DNA of 64,000 nucleotides from Lederbergia wuyishanensis (GTDB taxonomy: Bacteria > Bacillota > Bacilli > Bacillales > Bacillaceae_C): NCBI RefSeq assembly GCF_022900255.1, contig NZ_JALIRM010000005.1, forward strand, positions 92,116 to 156,115, in the 5' to 3' direction. Made by a program: the position numbers and the translations under genes. Shown piece after piece: positions 27,756 to 36,651 of the stretch. The notes beneath the pieces are model-generated. The model was not told where the DNA came from, ran no database searches, and saw only the letters and a list, made by a program, of their open reading frames with translations. The first letter of the stretch is position 1; each line of letters begins with the position of its first letter.

Positions 27756-28532
27756 TTACTCTTTTATTCCAATAACACGAATCCTTTTATAATCTGCTGT
27801 CCAATTCCGGCCATGATATAGAATTTCTCTTAAATTATTCTCAACATTTTTGATGATCTGGTCTTTTTTATCATCCGGAATTCCCTCCAACAGAGCATTT
27901 CCGAACATCTCTATCCAATTTTGTAATCCATTTTCTCCTTCCAGTTCTGTTGGTCTGTCAAAGTGTTGGGCAAGGGTGACTCTAAATCCCGTTTCCTCCA
28001 TTAAAGATGAATACTCCCCAATACTAGGAAAGTACCAAGGGAATTTCCTGATATTATTTTCGAAACTAAATAGTTTCAATTGGTTTTTAATTTCATCCGT
28101 AATAATTTGAACGTTTCCTTTCCCGCCAAACTCAGCGACAAATCTTCCGCCCTGTTTTAAGCTCTGATAAATACAATGAAGTGCCTGCTGAGGCGGTTTT
28201 ACCCAGTGAAGTGTGGCATTTGAGAATACCGCGTCAAATTCGTTTCTGTATTTTAAGTCTGTTGCATCACAAACAATAAAATGAATATTTGGATACTTAA
28301 TTCTTGCTTGCCTAACCATATTATCAGACTTATCAACACCTATCACATCTACTCCATAGTCTAATAATTTCTTTGCCAAATCCCCTGTTCCACAACCGAG
28401 ATCAAGAATTTTTTCTTCTTTTTCTGGGGCCAACCATTCAACAAGGTCATTACCAAACGTTGAAACAAATGAATGTTTGTTATCGTACAATTTCGCATTC
28501 CAAAAGTCTTTCGTATTTTTAACATTCTCCAT
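27756..28532 (-). CDS. SAM-dependent methyltransferase (Tam/UbiE-like)
   Basis: The 258-residue class I methyltransferase has KILDLGCGTGDLAKKL (SAM loop), VIGVDKSDNMVRQAR (acidic ribose contact) and FDAVFSNATLHWVK (post-motif). The pattern ATLHW is typical of trans-aconitate methyltransferase-like and malonyl-ACP methyltransferase-like enzymes. GGAGGAG lies about ten bases before the ATG. It is transcribed divergently from a LysR gene, and the dyad between them suggests that the regulator controls it. Confidence 0.83.
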   Translation of the reverse strand: MENVKNTKDFWNAKLYDNKHSFVSTFGNDLVEWLAPEKEEKILDLGCGTGDLAKKLLDYGVDVIGVDKSDNMVRQARIKYPNIHFIVCDATDLKYRNEFDAVFSNATLHWVKPPQQALHCIYQSLKQGGRFVAEFGGKGNVQIITDEIKNQLKLFSFENNIRKFPWYFPSIGEYSSLMEETGFRVTLAQHFDRPTELEGENGLQNWIEMFGNALLEGIPDDKKDQIIKNVENNLREILYHGRNWTADYKRIRVIGIKE

Positions 28533-28626
28533 CCATAACGCTCCTCCAAATAAGCTGTATTTTTATGTTAATTCCATTATACTTAATCAAAAGGATTGCG
28601 AATATTAACAAAAATTAAAAGTTTTA

Positions 28627-28641
28627 ATAACTAACCGTTAT
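28627..28641. promoter_or_regulatory. T-N11-A dyad, candidate LysR operator
   Basis: ATAACTAACCGTTAT is a 15-bp dyad (ATAAC/GTTAT) containing the classical LysR T-N11-A pattern. It lies 19 bp before the LysR-family start and 95 bp from the divergent methyltransferase start, which is the usual position for an autoregulatory LysR box. Confidence 0.5.
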
Positions 28642-28659
28642 CAATTGGAGAGAATGTAT

Positions 28660-29532
28660 GTGGATATCAAATGGCTAAAGACATTTATTATTGCTGCAAA
28701 GTATGAAAATTTTCGCAAAACCTCGGAAGAACTATTTTTAACTCAGCCCGCAGTTACAAAGCATATAAAAAGACTTGAAGAAAATCTAAACTGCCTGTTA
28801 TTTGAAAGAAGCGGAAAACATATTACACTAACAGCTGCTGGTCATCGTTTTCTTCCTTATGCAAGGGAAATTATTGCTACATTTGAAAAAGGGTTGGAAG
28901 ACTTTGAATCTTGGAAACAAGGATATAAACGTAAATTAACCATTGCAGCAGCTCCGCAAATTGCTTCTTCTATCTTGCCTTCCTTATTGAGAAGCTTTAC
29001 TGAGGAAAATCCTGATATTGAAGTATTGATCAACGTCCTTACATCATATGAAATCGGGGATGAAGTCAGTGGGGGAAGAGCTGACTTAGGATTAACACGA
29101 GTAAAGCCTATTCAAACGAATATAGATTGTCAGATCATTCATGAGGAGCCAGTTCTACTCGTCGGTCCATTAATTTCCGAAGATAGCGAATATGGTGAGA
29201 TTGCAGCTTTTCGAAAATACAGGTTAATCACCCATAATCATCCCGATTATTGGGATGATTTATTAAACAATATTAAGAGATATTATCCAATTGTTCGAAC
29301 AATGAAAGTGAATCAAATAGAAATTACAAAACAATTTATCGAGCAAGGACTAGGAATATCATATTTACCGGCTACGATGGTAAAGAACGAAGTAAAAATG
29401 AAAAAGCTATTAGAAATAAAGCCAGATAAAATAGTATCTCCTACCTCCTCAACATATGTTTTAACAAAAGTAGTAACAAACGAATCAAAGGAATTCATTG
29501 AGTTCTTAAAAGAGTCGATTTTAAGATATTAA
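28660..29532 (+). CDS. LysR-family transcriptional regulator
   Basis: The 290-residue regulator has a winged helix near the N-terminus (FRKTSEELFLTQPAVTKHIK, about residues 18-37) and a periplasmic-binding-like effector domain beginning at about residue 90 (KLTIAAAPQIASSILP). I prefer GTG 28660, nine bases after GGAG, because it gives the canonical MDIKWLKTF start; ATG 28654 is possible. The divergent methyltransferase is the obvious target. The effector is unknown. Confidence 0.9.
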   Translation: MDIKWLKTFIIAAKYENFRKTSEELFLTQPAVTKHIKRLEENLNCLLFERSGKHITLTAAGHRFLPYAREIIATFEKGLEDFESWKQGYKRKLTIAAAPQIASSILPSLLRSFTEENPDIEVLINVLTSYEIGDEVSGGRADLGLTRVKPIQTNIDCQIIHEEPVLLVGPLISEDSEYGEIAAFRKYRLITHNHPDYWDDLLNNIKRYYPIVRTMKVNQIEITKQFIEQGLGISYLPATMVKNEVKMKKLLEIKPDKIVSPTSSTYVLTKVVTNESKEFIEFLKESILRY

Positions 29533-29555
29533 TTATATAAGTAGGAGGAATCTTG

Positions 29556-30020
29556 ATGAATATTAGAAACTCAATAAAAGCAATCATCATTAATGGGGAA
29601 AATATTTTATTAACAAAAAATAGGGACCATGAAGGGGATTTCTATCTTTGTCCTGGTGGCGGACAGGAACATAGCGAAACATTTCATAAAACATTAGTAC
29701 GGGAATGCATAGAAGAGATTGGGCGAGAGGTTAGCATAGCAGAACTATTGTTTATACGTGAATATATAGGTAGAAATCATGAACATTCGGCTCTCGATTT
29801 TAACGTGCATCAAGTTGAATATTATTTTTCATGTCAGCTTGATGAAGCCGAAGAAATGAGCTTTAACCCTTCTAATCCCGATCAAAATCAAATAGGAATC
29901 GAGTGGGTGCCAATTAATGATTTACTGCATTATCGGCTGTATCCAAAACAATTAAGAAAATATATTATAAAACAATTAAATGGAGAAAAAACTCCGATCT
30001 ATTTGGGTGATGTTAACTAA
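29556..30020 (+). CDS. NUDIX hydrolase
   Basis: The 154-residue NUDIX protein has the box GGGQEHSETFHKTLVREC followed by IEEIGREV. Two insertions (HEHSALDFNVHQVEYYFSC) resemble ADP-ribose pyrophosphatase-like members. AGGAGGA lies six bases before ATG 29556. A GNAT gene follows after 21 nt and the LysR gene precedes by 23 nt, so the three may form one transcript. The substrate is unknown. Confidence 0.87.
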   Translation: MNIRNSIKAIIINGENILLTKNRDHEGDFYLCPGGGQEHSETFHKTLVRECIEEIGREVSIAELLFIREYIGRNHEHSALDFNVHQVEYYFSCQLDEAEEMSFNPSNPDQNQIGIEWVPINDLLHYRLYPKQLRKYIIKQLNGEKTPIYLGDVN

Positions 30021-30041
30021 TATAGAGAAAGGATCAGAAAA

Positions 30042-30527
30042 ATGGAACATATTATTCGCAAAATGAAAAAAGAAGATATCCAACAAGTCCAACAAGTAGC
30101 AAAAACTAGTTGGAATCATACCTATGAAAATATTATCCCTATGGAAGTTCAAGAAAGCTTTCTAAGATCCGCATATAGTGATGAAATGATGCAGAGTCGA
30201 CTAGAACATTCTTATATGAATGTTGCCTTAGTTAATGGGAATATTGTGGGCTTTGCAAATTATTCTCCTGTTCAAGAGGGCGGAAAAGTAGAACTTTATG
30301 CTATCTACCTATATCCAGAGTACCAAGGAAAGGGAATAGGAACTTCCTTACTAATAGAAGGAATTAAATCCCTTGAAAATGTCAAAGAGATTTATATAAA
30401 TGTAGAAAAGAATAATAATATTGGAAAAACCTTTTACATTTCCAAAGGTTTCGAAAAGGTCTCGGAATATGACGATGAATTGGATGGGCACACACTAAGA
30501 ACGATTAGGATGGTTCTAAAAGTATAG
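30042..30527 (+). CDS. GNAT-family N-acetyltransferase
   Basis: The 161-residue acyl-CoA-dependent acetyltransferase has the acetyl-CoA pyrophosphate loop YQGKGIGTSLL and the preceding beta strand VELYAIYLYPEY, followed by FYISKGFEKVSEYD at motif B. These are hallmarks of GNAT fold enzymes of the YjaB/Yhbs style. The amine substrate is unknown. The gene sits 21 nt after the NUDIX gene. Confidence 0.87.
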   Translation: MEHIIRKMKKEDIQQVQQVAKTSWNHTYENIIPMEVQESFLRSAYSDEMMQSRLEHSYMNVALVNGNIVGFANYSPVQEGGKVELYAIYLYPEYQGKGIGTSLLIEGIKSLENVKEIYINVEKNNNIGKTFYISKGFEKVSEYDDELDGHTLRTIRMVLKV

Positions 30528-30674
30528 AGGTACGATTAGGGAAAAAATAGGGTCATTTTTTGACTGTGTGGGATTTAACGAAAGGCAAAAAATATTCTCA
30601 ATCACTACATAAATAATCTTCCGAATAATGGTAAAAGACAATTGTTCAGCAATTATTGAGAATGGAGTGTTCTT

Positions 30675-31226
30675 ATGAAAAGATTAGTAATCATAACAGT
30701 TGGTAAAACGCATAGTGGGAAAACGACATTTGCTAGAGGATTAGAACAACAGTTATATAACTCAATTGTTATTGATCAAGATAACCATGCTGAATTCATC
30801 AATACTTATTACAGATCACTGTTACCACAAAAAGGACCTAATACTATAAAGTACGCTGTCACTCAGACAATTGTGGATTATGCTGTAAATCAGACTGATT
30901 TTCATCTTATTCTTTGCAACTCGAATCGTTCTGAGAGGGCTCGCTTGAATCTGCTAAAAAATTTTAAGAATAAGGGATTTATAACCATCCTCGTTCATTT
31001 AGATATTCCAGATCACATTCTTCAAGAGCGAGTCTCTAGCAGTCATCGCAGTACAGCCATATTTAGAACTGCTTCTACTTTTGAAGAAGTGCTTAACAGG
31101 CAACAGGCTGAGTCTCATTCGGATCCAATAGAAGAAGAAGCTGATTATTTATTTGTAATCAAAGATACGGAGGAGATTCAATTAGTCACTAGTAGGATTA
31201 CGGATATTGCTAATAGTTTGGATTAG
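30675..31226 (+). CDS. P-loop kinase-like ATPase
   Basis: The 183-residue cytoplasmic protein has Walker A GKTHSGKTT at residues 10-18 and an Asp-containing strand (VIDQDNHAEF) at the position of the substrate-binding Asp in small kinases. LILCNSNRSERARLNLL resembles the lid/NxxR region of polynucleotide or zeta-like kinases. Targets are unknown. It is a single gene with GGAG before ATG. Confidence 0.75.
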   Translation: MKRLVIITVGKTHSGKTTFARGLEQQLYNSIVIDQDNHAEFINTYYRSLLPQKGPNTIKYAVTQTIVDYAVNQTDFHLILCNSNRSERARLNLLKNFKNKGFITILVHLDIPDHILQERVSSSHRSTAIFRTASTFEEVLNRQQAESHSDPIEEEADYLFVIKDTEEIQLVTSRITDIANSLD

Positions 31227-31396
31227 TTATTTTCAGTCTCTTTGATTGAAGGGCAAGGATTAGAAAAAATATTAAAAAGTTAATTGAAATTAAATCAAAA
31301 AACCGCACCCTGTAGAAGTTATTCTTTCACAGAATGATTGATTAAAATATTGTAGAGAGAATTCTTAGTATTAAAATTAATAGGAGGAATGTTAGC

Positions 31397-32293
31397 TTGA
31401 CCAATTATACTATGGCATTTAGAACTATTGAGGGTTCGGAAAAATTTAAACAGATGTATGATGCCAATCTTTCGTTATGGAAAGTGGATTACGAAAGTTT
31501 TTACGTTACAACACGTTTCGGTGAAACACATATTCTTGCAACCGGACCTAAGGATGCTTCTCCATTAATTTTATTGCACGGTTTTGGATTTGGAGCGACC
31601 ATGTGGTATGCCAATATCCATGAACTTAGTCAATACTACCGAGTATATGCGATTGACATATTGGCTGATTTTAACTTAAGCGTAGTAACAAAACCTTATA
31701 AGGAAAAAAAGGACTGCGCTGAATGGCTATCGGATGTTTTCCATGCATTAGGAATTGAACAAGCAGCAGTATGCGGTCATTCAGCAGGAGGATGGCAGGC
31801 TATTAATTTTTCAATTCTATATCCTGAAAAAGTTAATAAGCTTGTTCTTTTAGCTCCAGCTGCTTCATTTATTCCATTTTATAAGCAATTCTTTGTAAGG
31901 CTTTTCAGTATTATGTTAATTCCTAAACGTTCATTTGTTATAAATTCATTCTGCAGCTGGTTTGTTGCCAAAGGGAATAAGGTGGAATCAAATTTGTTCG
32001 AGCAGTTTTACTTAGGGCTAAAACACTATAAATTTACTAAAACGATCGTTCCTTCCGTTTTTAGCCATGAGGACTTTAAGAAAGTAAATATGCCGACATT
32101 GGTTATGGTTGGTGATAAGGAAGTCATTTATAATTATGAGAAAATGTTAAAAAAGGCACAGCAGCTGATCCCTCATATTAAAAATAAAGTTATTCAAAAC
32201 GCGGGGCACGCCCTATCAATTGAGCAAGCCAACGTGGTAAATGATCATATAATTAAGTTTTTAAATTCAAAAGAAACAATAGAGTTTTTATGA
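31397..32293 (+). CDS. Alpha/beta hydrolase
   Basis: The 298-residue alpha/beta hydrolase has the oxyanion loop LLHGFGFGATMWY, nucleophile elbow CGHSAGGW (Ser about residue 130), acid VGDKEVI and catalytic His NAGHALS near the C-terminus. It shares the same N-terminal layout (FGETHILATGPKD) with the hydrolase at 33407, so the pair are paralogues. The TTG start follows AGGAGGA. The substrate is unknown (esterase, lactonase or peroxidase-like). Confidence 0.88.
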   Translation: MTNYTMAFRTIEGSEKFKQMYDANLSLWKVDYESFYVTTRFGETHILATGPKDASPLILLHGFGFGATMWYANIHELSQYYRVYAIDILADFNLSVVTKPYKEKKDCAEWLSDVFHALGIEQAAVCGHSAGGWQAINFSILYPEKVNKLVLLAPAASFIPFYKQFFVRLFSIMLIPKRSFVINSFCSWFVAKGNKVESNLFEQFYLGLKHYKFTKTIVPSVFSHEDFKKVNMPTLVMVGDKEVIYNYEKMLKKAQQLIPHIKNKVIQNAGHALSIEQANVVNDHIIKFLNSKETIEFL

Positions 32294-32465
32294 TAATGAA
32301 TCAATTAAATTGGAGTGCCAATCACTGAGACTAATAGAAAATGATAAATAACAACCTTGCATATTTACATAAAGGTCTCTAGGGAAATGTTAGCCTAAAT
32401 ACAATATGGATTTTCTAAACTTTTCTTGAGGCTATATATGAAAATCAAGATAAGGAGAGGTACAT

Positions 32466-32891
32466 ATGAAAAAAACATGGTCACAGAAATTACCTGTCGC
32501 TCAATTCAGGATTGCAAGGCCCACTAATCAATTACAGAAAGTAATTGAATTTTACCGTGACGGAGTTGGTCTGGAGGTAGTAGGATCCTTTGAGGGCCAT
32601 GACGGGTATGACGGGGTGATGCTCGGCTTGCCTGATACAAGTTATCATCTAGAATTTACCCAACATGAACATGGCAGTCCATGCCCGCCACCAACGGCAG
32701 ATAATTTATTGGTATTTTATATCCCTGACCTTGACGCAAGAAATGGAATCGTTAATAGATTGAAAGAAATGGGTTACGGGGCAGTGAGTCCAGAAAATCC
32801 ATATTGGAATAATTCAGGAGTGACGATAGAGGATCCTGATGGATGGAGGATTGTATTGCAAAACTCCTATACTTTGAATTTTGGCGAATGA
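32466..32891 (+). CDS. VOC-family (glyoxalase/dioxygenase fold) protein
   Basis: The 141-residue vicinal-oxygen-chelate protein has two beta-alpha-beta-beta-beta modules. Metal-ligand positions are visible in HLEFTQHEHG and in the C-terminal VTIEDPDGWRIVLQN. Such proteins include glyoxalases, fosfomycin and bleomycin resistance proteins and dioxygenases; the exact role is unknown. AAGGAGAGG precedes the ATG. It lies between two paralogous hydrolase genes. Confidence 0.85.
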   Translation: MKKTWSQKLPVAQFRIARPTNQLQKVIEFYRDGVGLEVVGSFEGHDGYDGVMLGLPDTSYHLEFTQHEHGSPCPPPTADNLLVFYIPDLDARNGIVNRLKEMGYGAVSPENPYWNNSGVTIEDPDGWRIVLQNSYTLNFGE

Positions 32892-33406
32892 ATCGGATGT
32901 TAAATCTAAGAATAACAATTGCTTTCAGTGGATTGTAAAGATTGCTGAAAGTTTGTGAATGGTCCGGATAATTTTCTCATTCAAACTACTTTATTGATTG
33001 AGGTAATAAAGAAATATAAGCTAATTTTCATATGATAATGTAAAAAATTACAATCATTTTAATACTTTATAAGAAGAGGCTATGATTGAAAATAAAAAAT
33101 TTCTTCTGAGCCTTTTTTTTATTAAGGCTAGTCAAAATTTCCTATTACACCGAATAATGGTGGGACTTCATGATGAGAAACTTACAGAACATCTAATGGT
33201 ATTTCTTTTAGAATTGTTAATTCTCTTGCTCTTACAAGTGTATGTAGAGTATTTTAAAAACTTAAAATATTTCGTTAAAAGCGGGACTTTCTGAATTCTT
33301 TCTGGTAAACTATTCCTAAGAATGTATGTTTGGTAAAAACAAGTTTTAACTGCAACCAATAATATTATTAATTTCGAATTAAGTAAAATCAATTTAGGGG
33401 ATAAAG
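32892..33406. other. Intergenic between VOC and hydrolase genes
   Basis: No convincing gene. CTTTCAG/CTGAAAG form a stem near 32930-32954. AAGAGGCT (33074-33081) and AGCCTTTT bracket an AT-rich loop followed by a T run to 33121, a likely terminator. A 70-codon ORF beginning in that stem has no ribosome site and is dismissed. Confidence 0.4.
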
Positions 33407-34285
33407 ATGACATCAAAATTATCAATTTTCAAATCAAAAACTGGAGAAGAAGAGTTCTTAAAATCTTATGAAGAAGTAATGAATCTATGGGAGGTAGCAT
33501 ACGAAGAAGTAAAAATACCCACAAAGTTCGGAGAAACACATGTAATAATTAGCGGACCAATAGATGGTGTTCCTGTTGTAATGTTACACGGTATGACTGG
33601 AAATTCGAGTTTCTGGTATTCAAATATTACTGCCCTTCAATCCTATCGGGTTTACTGCATAGACACTGTGGGCGATTTTGGAAAAAGCTTGGTACAGACT
33701 CCATTAAAAACAGAAGAAGACTGCGTTATATGGCTCGATGAAGTATTGAAAGGATTAGGTATACAAAACATTCATTTAATAGGTCATTCAATGGGGGGAT
33801 GGCTCTCTTTGACTTATGCAAAAAAACGACAGGAGAATTTAAAAAAATTGATCTTAATTGCTCCGGTTGCATCAATATTACCAATACCTTTTATGAAACT
33901 TATTAGGTACATTTATCCCGCTATGCTGTTTCCGTCAGAAAAAAGAATTAGAAAAGGATGGGAATGGTTCTGTGCAAAAGGAAATGATATTCACCCTATA
34001 GTAATGCAGCAAGTTATTATTGCTTATAAGCAGTGCAAACCCATTCTTGCAGTTATACCTAAAAATTTTTCAAAAGAAGAACTGAGCGGACTGAAAATTC
34101 CCGTATTGTTTATGGTTGGAGATGAAGAAAAAATTTATCGTGCAAATAAGGCAATAAACACAATAAAAGAGAAAATTCCACATGTTGAAACAACAATTAT
34201 ACAAAGCTCCGGTCATCTATTGATTGCAGAACAAGCTGCAAAAGTTAATAAGGCTATAGTAGATTTTTTAATAAAGGAACATTGA
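33407..34285 (+). CDS. Alpha/beta hydrolase (paralogue of 31397 gene)
   Basis: The 292-residue hydrolase has MLHGMTGNSSFWY (oxyanion), LIGHSMGGWL (nucleophile Ser), VGDEEKI (acid) and SSGHLLI (His). Organisation and the FGETHVIISGP N-terminal stretch match the hydrolase 2 kb upstream, indicating duplication with divergence. TTAGGGG precedes the ATG. It is followed by a small DUF6366-like gene. Confidence 0.88.
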   Translation: MTSKLSIFKSKTGEEEFLKSYEEVMNLWEVAYEEVKIPTKFGETHVIISGPIDGVPVVMLHGMTGNSSFWYSNITALQSYRVYCIDTVGDFGKSLVQTPLKTEEDCVIWLDEVLKGLGIQNIHLIGHSMGGWLSLTYAKKRQENLKKLILIAPVASILPIPFMKLIRYIYPAMLFPSEKRIRKGWEWFCAKGNDIHPIVMQQVIIAYKQCKPILAVIPKNFSKEELSGLKIPVLFMVGDEEKIYRANKAINTIKEKIPHVETTIIQSSGHLLIAEQAAKVNKAIVDFLIKEH

Positions 34286-34324
34286 TTAATTCACACAATA
34301 CAAGATTGCAAAAGGGATGTTTTT

Positions 34325-34516
34325 ATGAAAGAAAATGATCACTTTAAAAGACAATTAAAAGAGCATAAAAAAAATCCAATGATAAATCTAGCTGATTCAA
34401 TAAATCGTTCAATGACGGGAGATTTACATGCTTTTTCTGGAAGTGGTTGTTTTTCCATAATATTAACATTAATCATTATTGGTGGGGTTCTTTTGCTATA
34501 TCAATGCTCCAATTAA
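34325..34516 (+). CDS. Small DUF6366-like membrane protein
   Basis: The 63-residue protein has a charged N-terminus (EHKKNPMINLADSINR) and one C-terminal membrane helix (IILTLIIIGGVLLLY). The KNPMxNLxDSxNR motif and layout resemble DUF6366 proteins of Bacillus, whose function is unknown. AAGGGATG precedes ATG. It lies 39 nt behind the hydrolase gene and ends before a strong terminator. Confidence 0.65.
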   Translation: MKENDHFKRQLKEHKKNPMINLADSINRSMTGDLHAFSGSGCFSIILTLIIIGGVLLLYQCSN

Positions 34517-34570
34517 AAATATGGCTCTTATCTTAACAATTGGTGCTAATTGTATTAATTGAAATTATCA

Positions 34571-34711
34571 GAGTGAATTTGAAACTTAAAACTTAGTTAA
34601 TCTGCTAAGAAAAGAGCTGCATCCTTCATAAAAACCGCTGAACTCACCATGTATGTGTAAAAGCGGCTTTTGGGCTTTTACAATAACAACAAACTTTACG
34701 AAACCAGCCAA
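34571..34711. repeat. Dispersed intergenic repeat, copy 2 (about 140 bp)
   Basis: The second copy of the element at 8060-8200, in the same orientation, aligns end to end with shared blocks AAAACTTAGT, GAAAAGAGCT, CTTCATAA, GCGGCTTTTGGGCTTT and CAATAACAACAAACTTTACG. CCGCT near 34635 and AGCGG near 34662 could pair into a stem. Noncoding. Confidence 0.7.
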
Positions 34712-34725
34712 AAATATACATAGAA

Positions 34726-34773
34726 GGCTCTCTTATTAGTCAAATATTTGACTAAATAAGAGAGTCTTTTTTT
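34726..34773 (+). terminator. Long-stem terminator after DUF6366 gene
   Basis: CTCTCTTATT with AGTCAAAT on the left arm pairs with ATTTGACT and AATAAGAGAG on the right, leaving almost no loop. A TCTTTTTTTC tail follows. Confidence 0.88.
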
Positions 34774-34888
34774 CTAAAGTTTTTAATCTATTGAACTTTG
34801 GGAAATTGAACACTTGGTTAAATTGATATGTTTGAATCTTTACATAGAAGTCTAAAAGAAAAGAAACGATATAGGATGGTGAAAAAGC

Positions 34889-36508
34889 TTGAATTTTACT
34901 GAGATATTTGCTGTTGTTATGTTTACAATTTTTGCAGTAGTCGTCTTCGTATTTGTCGCACTTATTCTTTGGCTGTATATTAAGGATGTTAATCAAAAAG
35001 AGCACTCTGTTCTTAGGAATTATCCGATATTAGGGAAATTTAGATATTTAATAGAATTTATAGGACCTGAACTCAGACAATACTTGTTTGAAAATAACCG
35101 AGAAGGAAAGCCTTTTTCAAGACATCAATATAAAAATGTTGTTTTAGCTGGAAAATATAATGAACGAGTTCTTGGTTTCGGATCGGAAAGGGATTTTGAA
35201 GAGCCTGGCTTTTACATAAGAAATGCAATGTTTCCATTGTTATATGATGAAATGAGAATGGATCAAGGACCTAAGGTAGAAACAAAAGTTTATAAGATAG
35301 ATCGGGAAGGGTTATTTAATCGAAAAGAGCATCGAGAAAAAGCATTCATTGATCCAGAGTTATTGGCGGATGAAGACATAGTTATAATAGGTGAAAAAAC
35401 CTGTAAAAAGCCTTTCAAAGTAAAAGGGCTAGTTGGACAATCCGCAATGAGTTATGGTGCACTTGGAAAGCATGCCATAACGGCTCTTTCTAAAGGCTTG
35501 GGAATTGCGGGTGGGACTTGGATGAACACAGGGGAAGGAGGACTCTCCAAGCACCATTTAGCAGGTAATGTAGATATTATCATGCAAATCGGTCCTGGTT
35601 TGTTTGGAGTACGGACGGAAGCAGGAGATTTTTCTTGGGAACAGTTTAAAAGAAAAAGTGACATAGAACAAATTAAGGCATTTGAATTAAAACTTGCACA
35701 AGGTGCGAAAACTCGAGGTGGACATATTCTCGGTGAAAAAGTCACTCCTGAAATTGCGGAAATACGTAATGTTACTCCATGGAAAACAGTTGATAGTCCG
35801 AATCGCTTTAGAGATTTCAACAATACGGAAAGTTTAATGAATTTTGTAGAGCAACTAAGAGACGTTGGGGGAAAACCAGTTGGCGTTAAAATAGTTGCTG
35901 GATCAAAGGCAGAAGTTGAAAAGTTTGTGCGAGAAATGGCTGAGGTTGGGAAGACTCCTGATTTTATTACAGTGGATGGAGGAGAGGGAGGTACGGGGGC
36001 TACCTTCCAAGAATTGTCTGATGCTGCAGGTCTTCCACTTTTCTCAGCTTTACCTTTATTGGATGAGATGCTGAAAAAGTATGGAATTAGGGATAAATTA
36101 AAAATTTTTGCATCAGGAAAGCTTGTAACTCCTGATAAAATCGCATACGCTCTTTGTTTAGGTGCGGACTTAGTCAATACAGCCAGAGGGATGATGATAT
36201 CTGTTGGTTGTATCATGGCACAGGTTTGCCATAACAATACTTGTCCCGTTGGGGTCGCTACCACTGATCCAAAACGTGAAAAAGCATTGGTAATTGAGGA
36301 AAAGATGTATCGTGTTGCTAATTATGTGATTTCATTGCGTGAAGGATTATTTAATTTAGCTGCAGCAGCAGGTGTCGCTTCCCCAGTAGAACTTTCTGAA
36401 GAACATCTTATGTATCGAACTCCTTCCGGTCAGCTTTTGACGGGTGAAGAATTTAAGAAGAGTATGTTGGCTCTTCCTCCCGAATTGATAGATAAAAAGA
36501 TAGATTGA
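34889..36508 (+). CDS. FMN-binding glutamate synthase-like protein (YerD-type)
   Basis: The 539-residue protein has one N-terminal membrane helix (residues 8-32) followed by a glutamate synthase central/FMN domain. Motifs include VGQSAMSYGALGKHA, GTWMNTGEGGLS, FITVDGGEGGTGATF and the 3Fe-4S cysteine cluster MAQVCHNNTCPVGVA. It lacks the glutaminase domain of GltA, as in B. subtilis YerD and archaeal-type GltB2. Its electron partner and true reaction are unknown. The TTG start at 34889 has GGATGGTG upstream. It is monocistronic and ends at a bidirectional terminator. Confidence 0.9.
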   Translation: MNFTEIFAVVMFTIFAVVVFVFVALILWLYIKDVNQKEHSVLRNYPILGKFRYLIEFIGPELRQYLFENNREGKPFSRHQYKNVVLAGKYNERVLGFGSERDFEEPGFYIRNAMFPLLYDEMRMDQGPKVETKVYKIDREGLFNRKEHREKAFIDPELLADEDIVIIGEKTCKKPFKVKGLVGQSAMSYGALGKHAITALSKGLGIAGGTWMNTGEGGLSKHHLAGNVDIIMQIGPGLFGVRTEAGDFSWEQFKRKSDIEQIKAFELKLAQGAKTRGGHILGEKVTPEIAEIRNVTPWKTVDSPNRFRDFNNTESLMNFVEQLRDVGGKPVGVKIVAGSKAEVEKFVREMAEVGKTPDFITVDGGEGGTGATFQELSDAAGLPLFSALPLLDEMLKKYGIRDKLKIFASGKLVTPDKIAYALCLGADLVNTARGMMISVGCIMAQVCHNNTCPVGVATTDPKREKALVIEEKMYRVANYVISLREGLFNLAAAAGVASPVELSEEHLMYRTPSGQLLTGEEFKKSMLALPPELIDKKID

Positions 36509-36510
36509 TA

Positions 36511-36540
36511 AGAAAAGCGTAAGGCGCCTGGAGCTAGACA
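36511..36540. repeat. Minimal copy of the GCGTAAGCGCCT repeat
   Basis: AGAAAAGCGTAAGGCGCC followed by TGGAGCTAGACA joins the two ends of the longer repeat directly (compare 63731-63879), so the middle has been deleted. It lies three bases after the glutamate-synthase-like stop codon. Confidence 0.65.
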
Positions 36541-36605
36541 ATGAAAGATGAAAGACTTCCTTTAAATAAGGATCGAATAAAATTATACCTTCTTTACTTT
36601 AAATA

Positions 36606-36645
36606 AAAACCGCACCATAACTTTTGAAATGGCGCGGTTTTGTGA
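36606..36645. terminator. Bidirectional terminator between convergent genes
   Basis: AAAACCGCACCAT pairs with ATGGCGCGGTTTT with one mismatch. T runs flank it on both strands. It serves the YerD-like gene and the YjiH gene. Confidence 0.8.
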
Positions 36646-36651
36646 TGCAAT

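Noticed and set aside
33082..33294. 70-codon ORF between VOC and hydrolase genes
   Set aside because: It starts inside a terminator-like stem, has no ribosome site and shows no recognisable domain.
35452..36264. 270-codon minus-strand ORF inside the glutamate-synthase-like gene
   Set aside because: The plus-strand frame is strongly conserved with catalytic and 3Fe-4S motifs; the minus ORF is a codon-bias shadow without ribosome site.
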